DNA of 64,000 bases. It comes from Myxococcus stipitatus. GTDB taxonomy: Bacteria > Myxococcota > Myxococcia > Myxococcales > Myxococcaceae. Below the pieces are notes generated by a model. That model saw only the letters and a list, made by a program, of their open reading frames with translations. It had not been told where the DNA came from and made no database searches. The position numbers were made by a program, and so were the translations under genes. Below are positions 63,680-64,000 of this stretch, in pieces; the stretch's first letter is position 1, and the number at the start of each line of letters is the position of its first letter. The DNA lies in the NCBI RefSeq assembly GCF_021412625.1, contig NZ_JAKCFI010000002.1, forward strand, positions 744,001-808,000. Direction: 5' to 3'.

Positions 63680-64000
63680 TCAGGGCACGTACACCGTCGC
63701 GGTGCTGCGCTGGCTGTTGCCCGCCCGGTCATAGGCGACGGCGGTGATCGTATGCGTCCCCGACAGCCCCGTGGTGTCCCACGTCTTCGAGAAGGGCGGG
63801 GTGGTCGAGTAGGGCGTCTGGAGCACGCCATCGATCTCGTAGGCGACGTAGTACAGCGCCTGGGAGTCGCTCGCGTTGGCGGACAGCGTGACGACGCCGC
63901 TGACCACCGCGCCGTTGGCCGGAGACGTGAGGGCCACCCACGGTGCCACGTTGTCGACGATGACGCTCCGATAGAACATCTGGACATTGCCCGCATGGTC
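63680..64000 (-). CDS. Ig-like-domain secreted protein, C-terminal part (5' end outside window)
   Basis: The frame is open to the right edge of the window, so only the last 106 residues are seen. They form one bacterial Ig-like/fibronectin-like domain: PWVALTSPANGAVVSGVVTLSANASD, split by turns, then YYVAYEIDGV, KTWDTTGLSGTHTITAVAYDRAGN and a final strand ending TVYVP. The visible start DHAGNVQMFYRSVIVDN repeats the end of a preceding similar domain, so the full protein has tandem repeats. Such tails occur on large myxobacterial secreted enzymes and adhesins; the front domain is not visible. Confidence 0.8.
   Translation of the reverse strand, partial: DHAGNVQMFYRSVIVDNVAPWVALTSPANGAVVSGVVTLSANASDSQALYYVAYEIDGVLQTPYSTTPPFSKTWDTTGLSGTHTITAVAYDRAGNSQRSTATVYVP

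Overview
The window is chromosomal DNA from a very GC-rich bacterium, almost certainly a myxobacterium of the Myxococcus/Corallococcus type. The evidence is a MYXO-CTERM sorting tail on a secreted phytase-like protein (17993..19270), zinc-finger/kinase-like/TPR receptors (57160..63253), an Oar-like TonB-dependent receptor, many short-lipobox lipoproteins and uniform GC-rich third codon positions. There is no rRNA, CRISPR array, phage or insertion sequence. The one tRNA is tRNA-Ala(CGC).

Left part (1..17852). The end of the tsf-pyrH-frr translation/nucleotide cluster is followed by a degenerate receiver/GGDEF protein, a frataxin (CyaY) and SixA pair, a lipoprotein and a 1259-aa fused flavin/iron-sulfur oxidoreductase. 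Next come surface-sugar genes: a GT2, a protein with a low-complexity basic tail, a two-domain glycosyltransferase and a divergent GT4. After a lipoprotein, a helical protein and a NADAR-family protein comes gmd-rmd for GDP-D-rhamnose.

Middle (17993..38577). A secreted phytase-like propeller and a 5'-nucleotidase lipoprotein look like a phosphate-scavenging pair. They are followed by a strongly folding intergenic element and a small CxxC protein, a DUF2760-Hsp70-Hsp70 operon, tRNA-Ala with a strong terminator and a membrane TPR protein. Then come ctaB (heme O synthase), an ABC-2 exporter and a blue-copper-like lipoprotein. These face a Cpx-like operon (Spy-like protein, small membrane protein, response regulator, histidine kinase with a Trp/His heptad tail). 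A cold-shock gene and a cupin follow.

Right part (38579..64000). It holds a STAND-type ATPase with TPRs, a duplicated beta-helix protein, a WYL regulator divergent from VOC/YdeI genes, a second 5'-nucleotidase, and a TonB-dependent receptor plus lipoprotein divergent from a dedicated TonB. A GntR/FCD regulator divides a FAH-VOC-deacetylase operon from an alpha/beta hydrolase, with clear palindromes in the control region. The window ends with a secreted I36/crystallin-like protein, two tandem pseudokinase-TPR receptors that share a 301-bp identical tract, and the C-terminal part of an Ig-like secreted protein.

No single locus is a proven new system. The best candidates for undescribed biology are the tandem pseudokinases under gene conversion, the DUF2760-Hsp70-Hsp70 operon, the Nfn-like fused oxidoreductase with an unassigned 310-residue front, and the heme/copper plus Cpx-like block. 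Terminators here are mostly strong GC hairpins without long T tracts.
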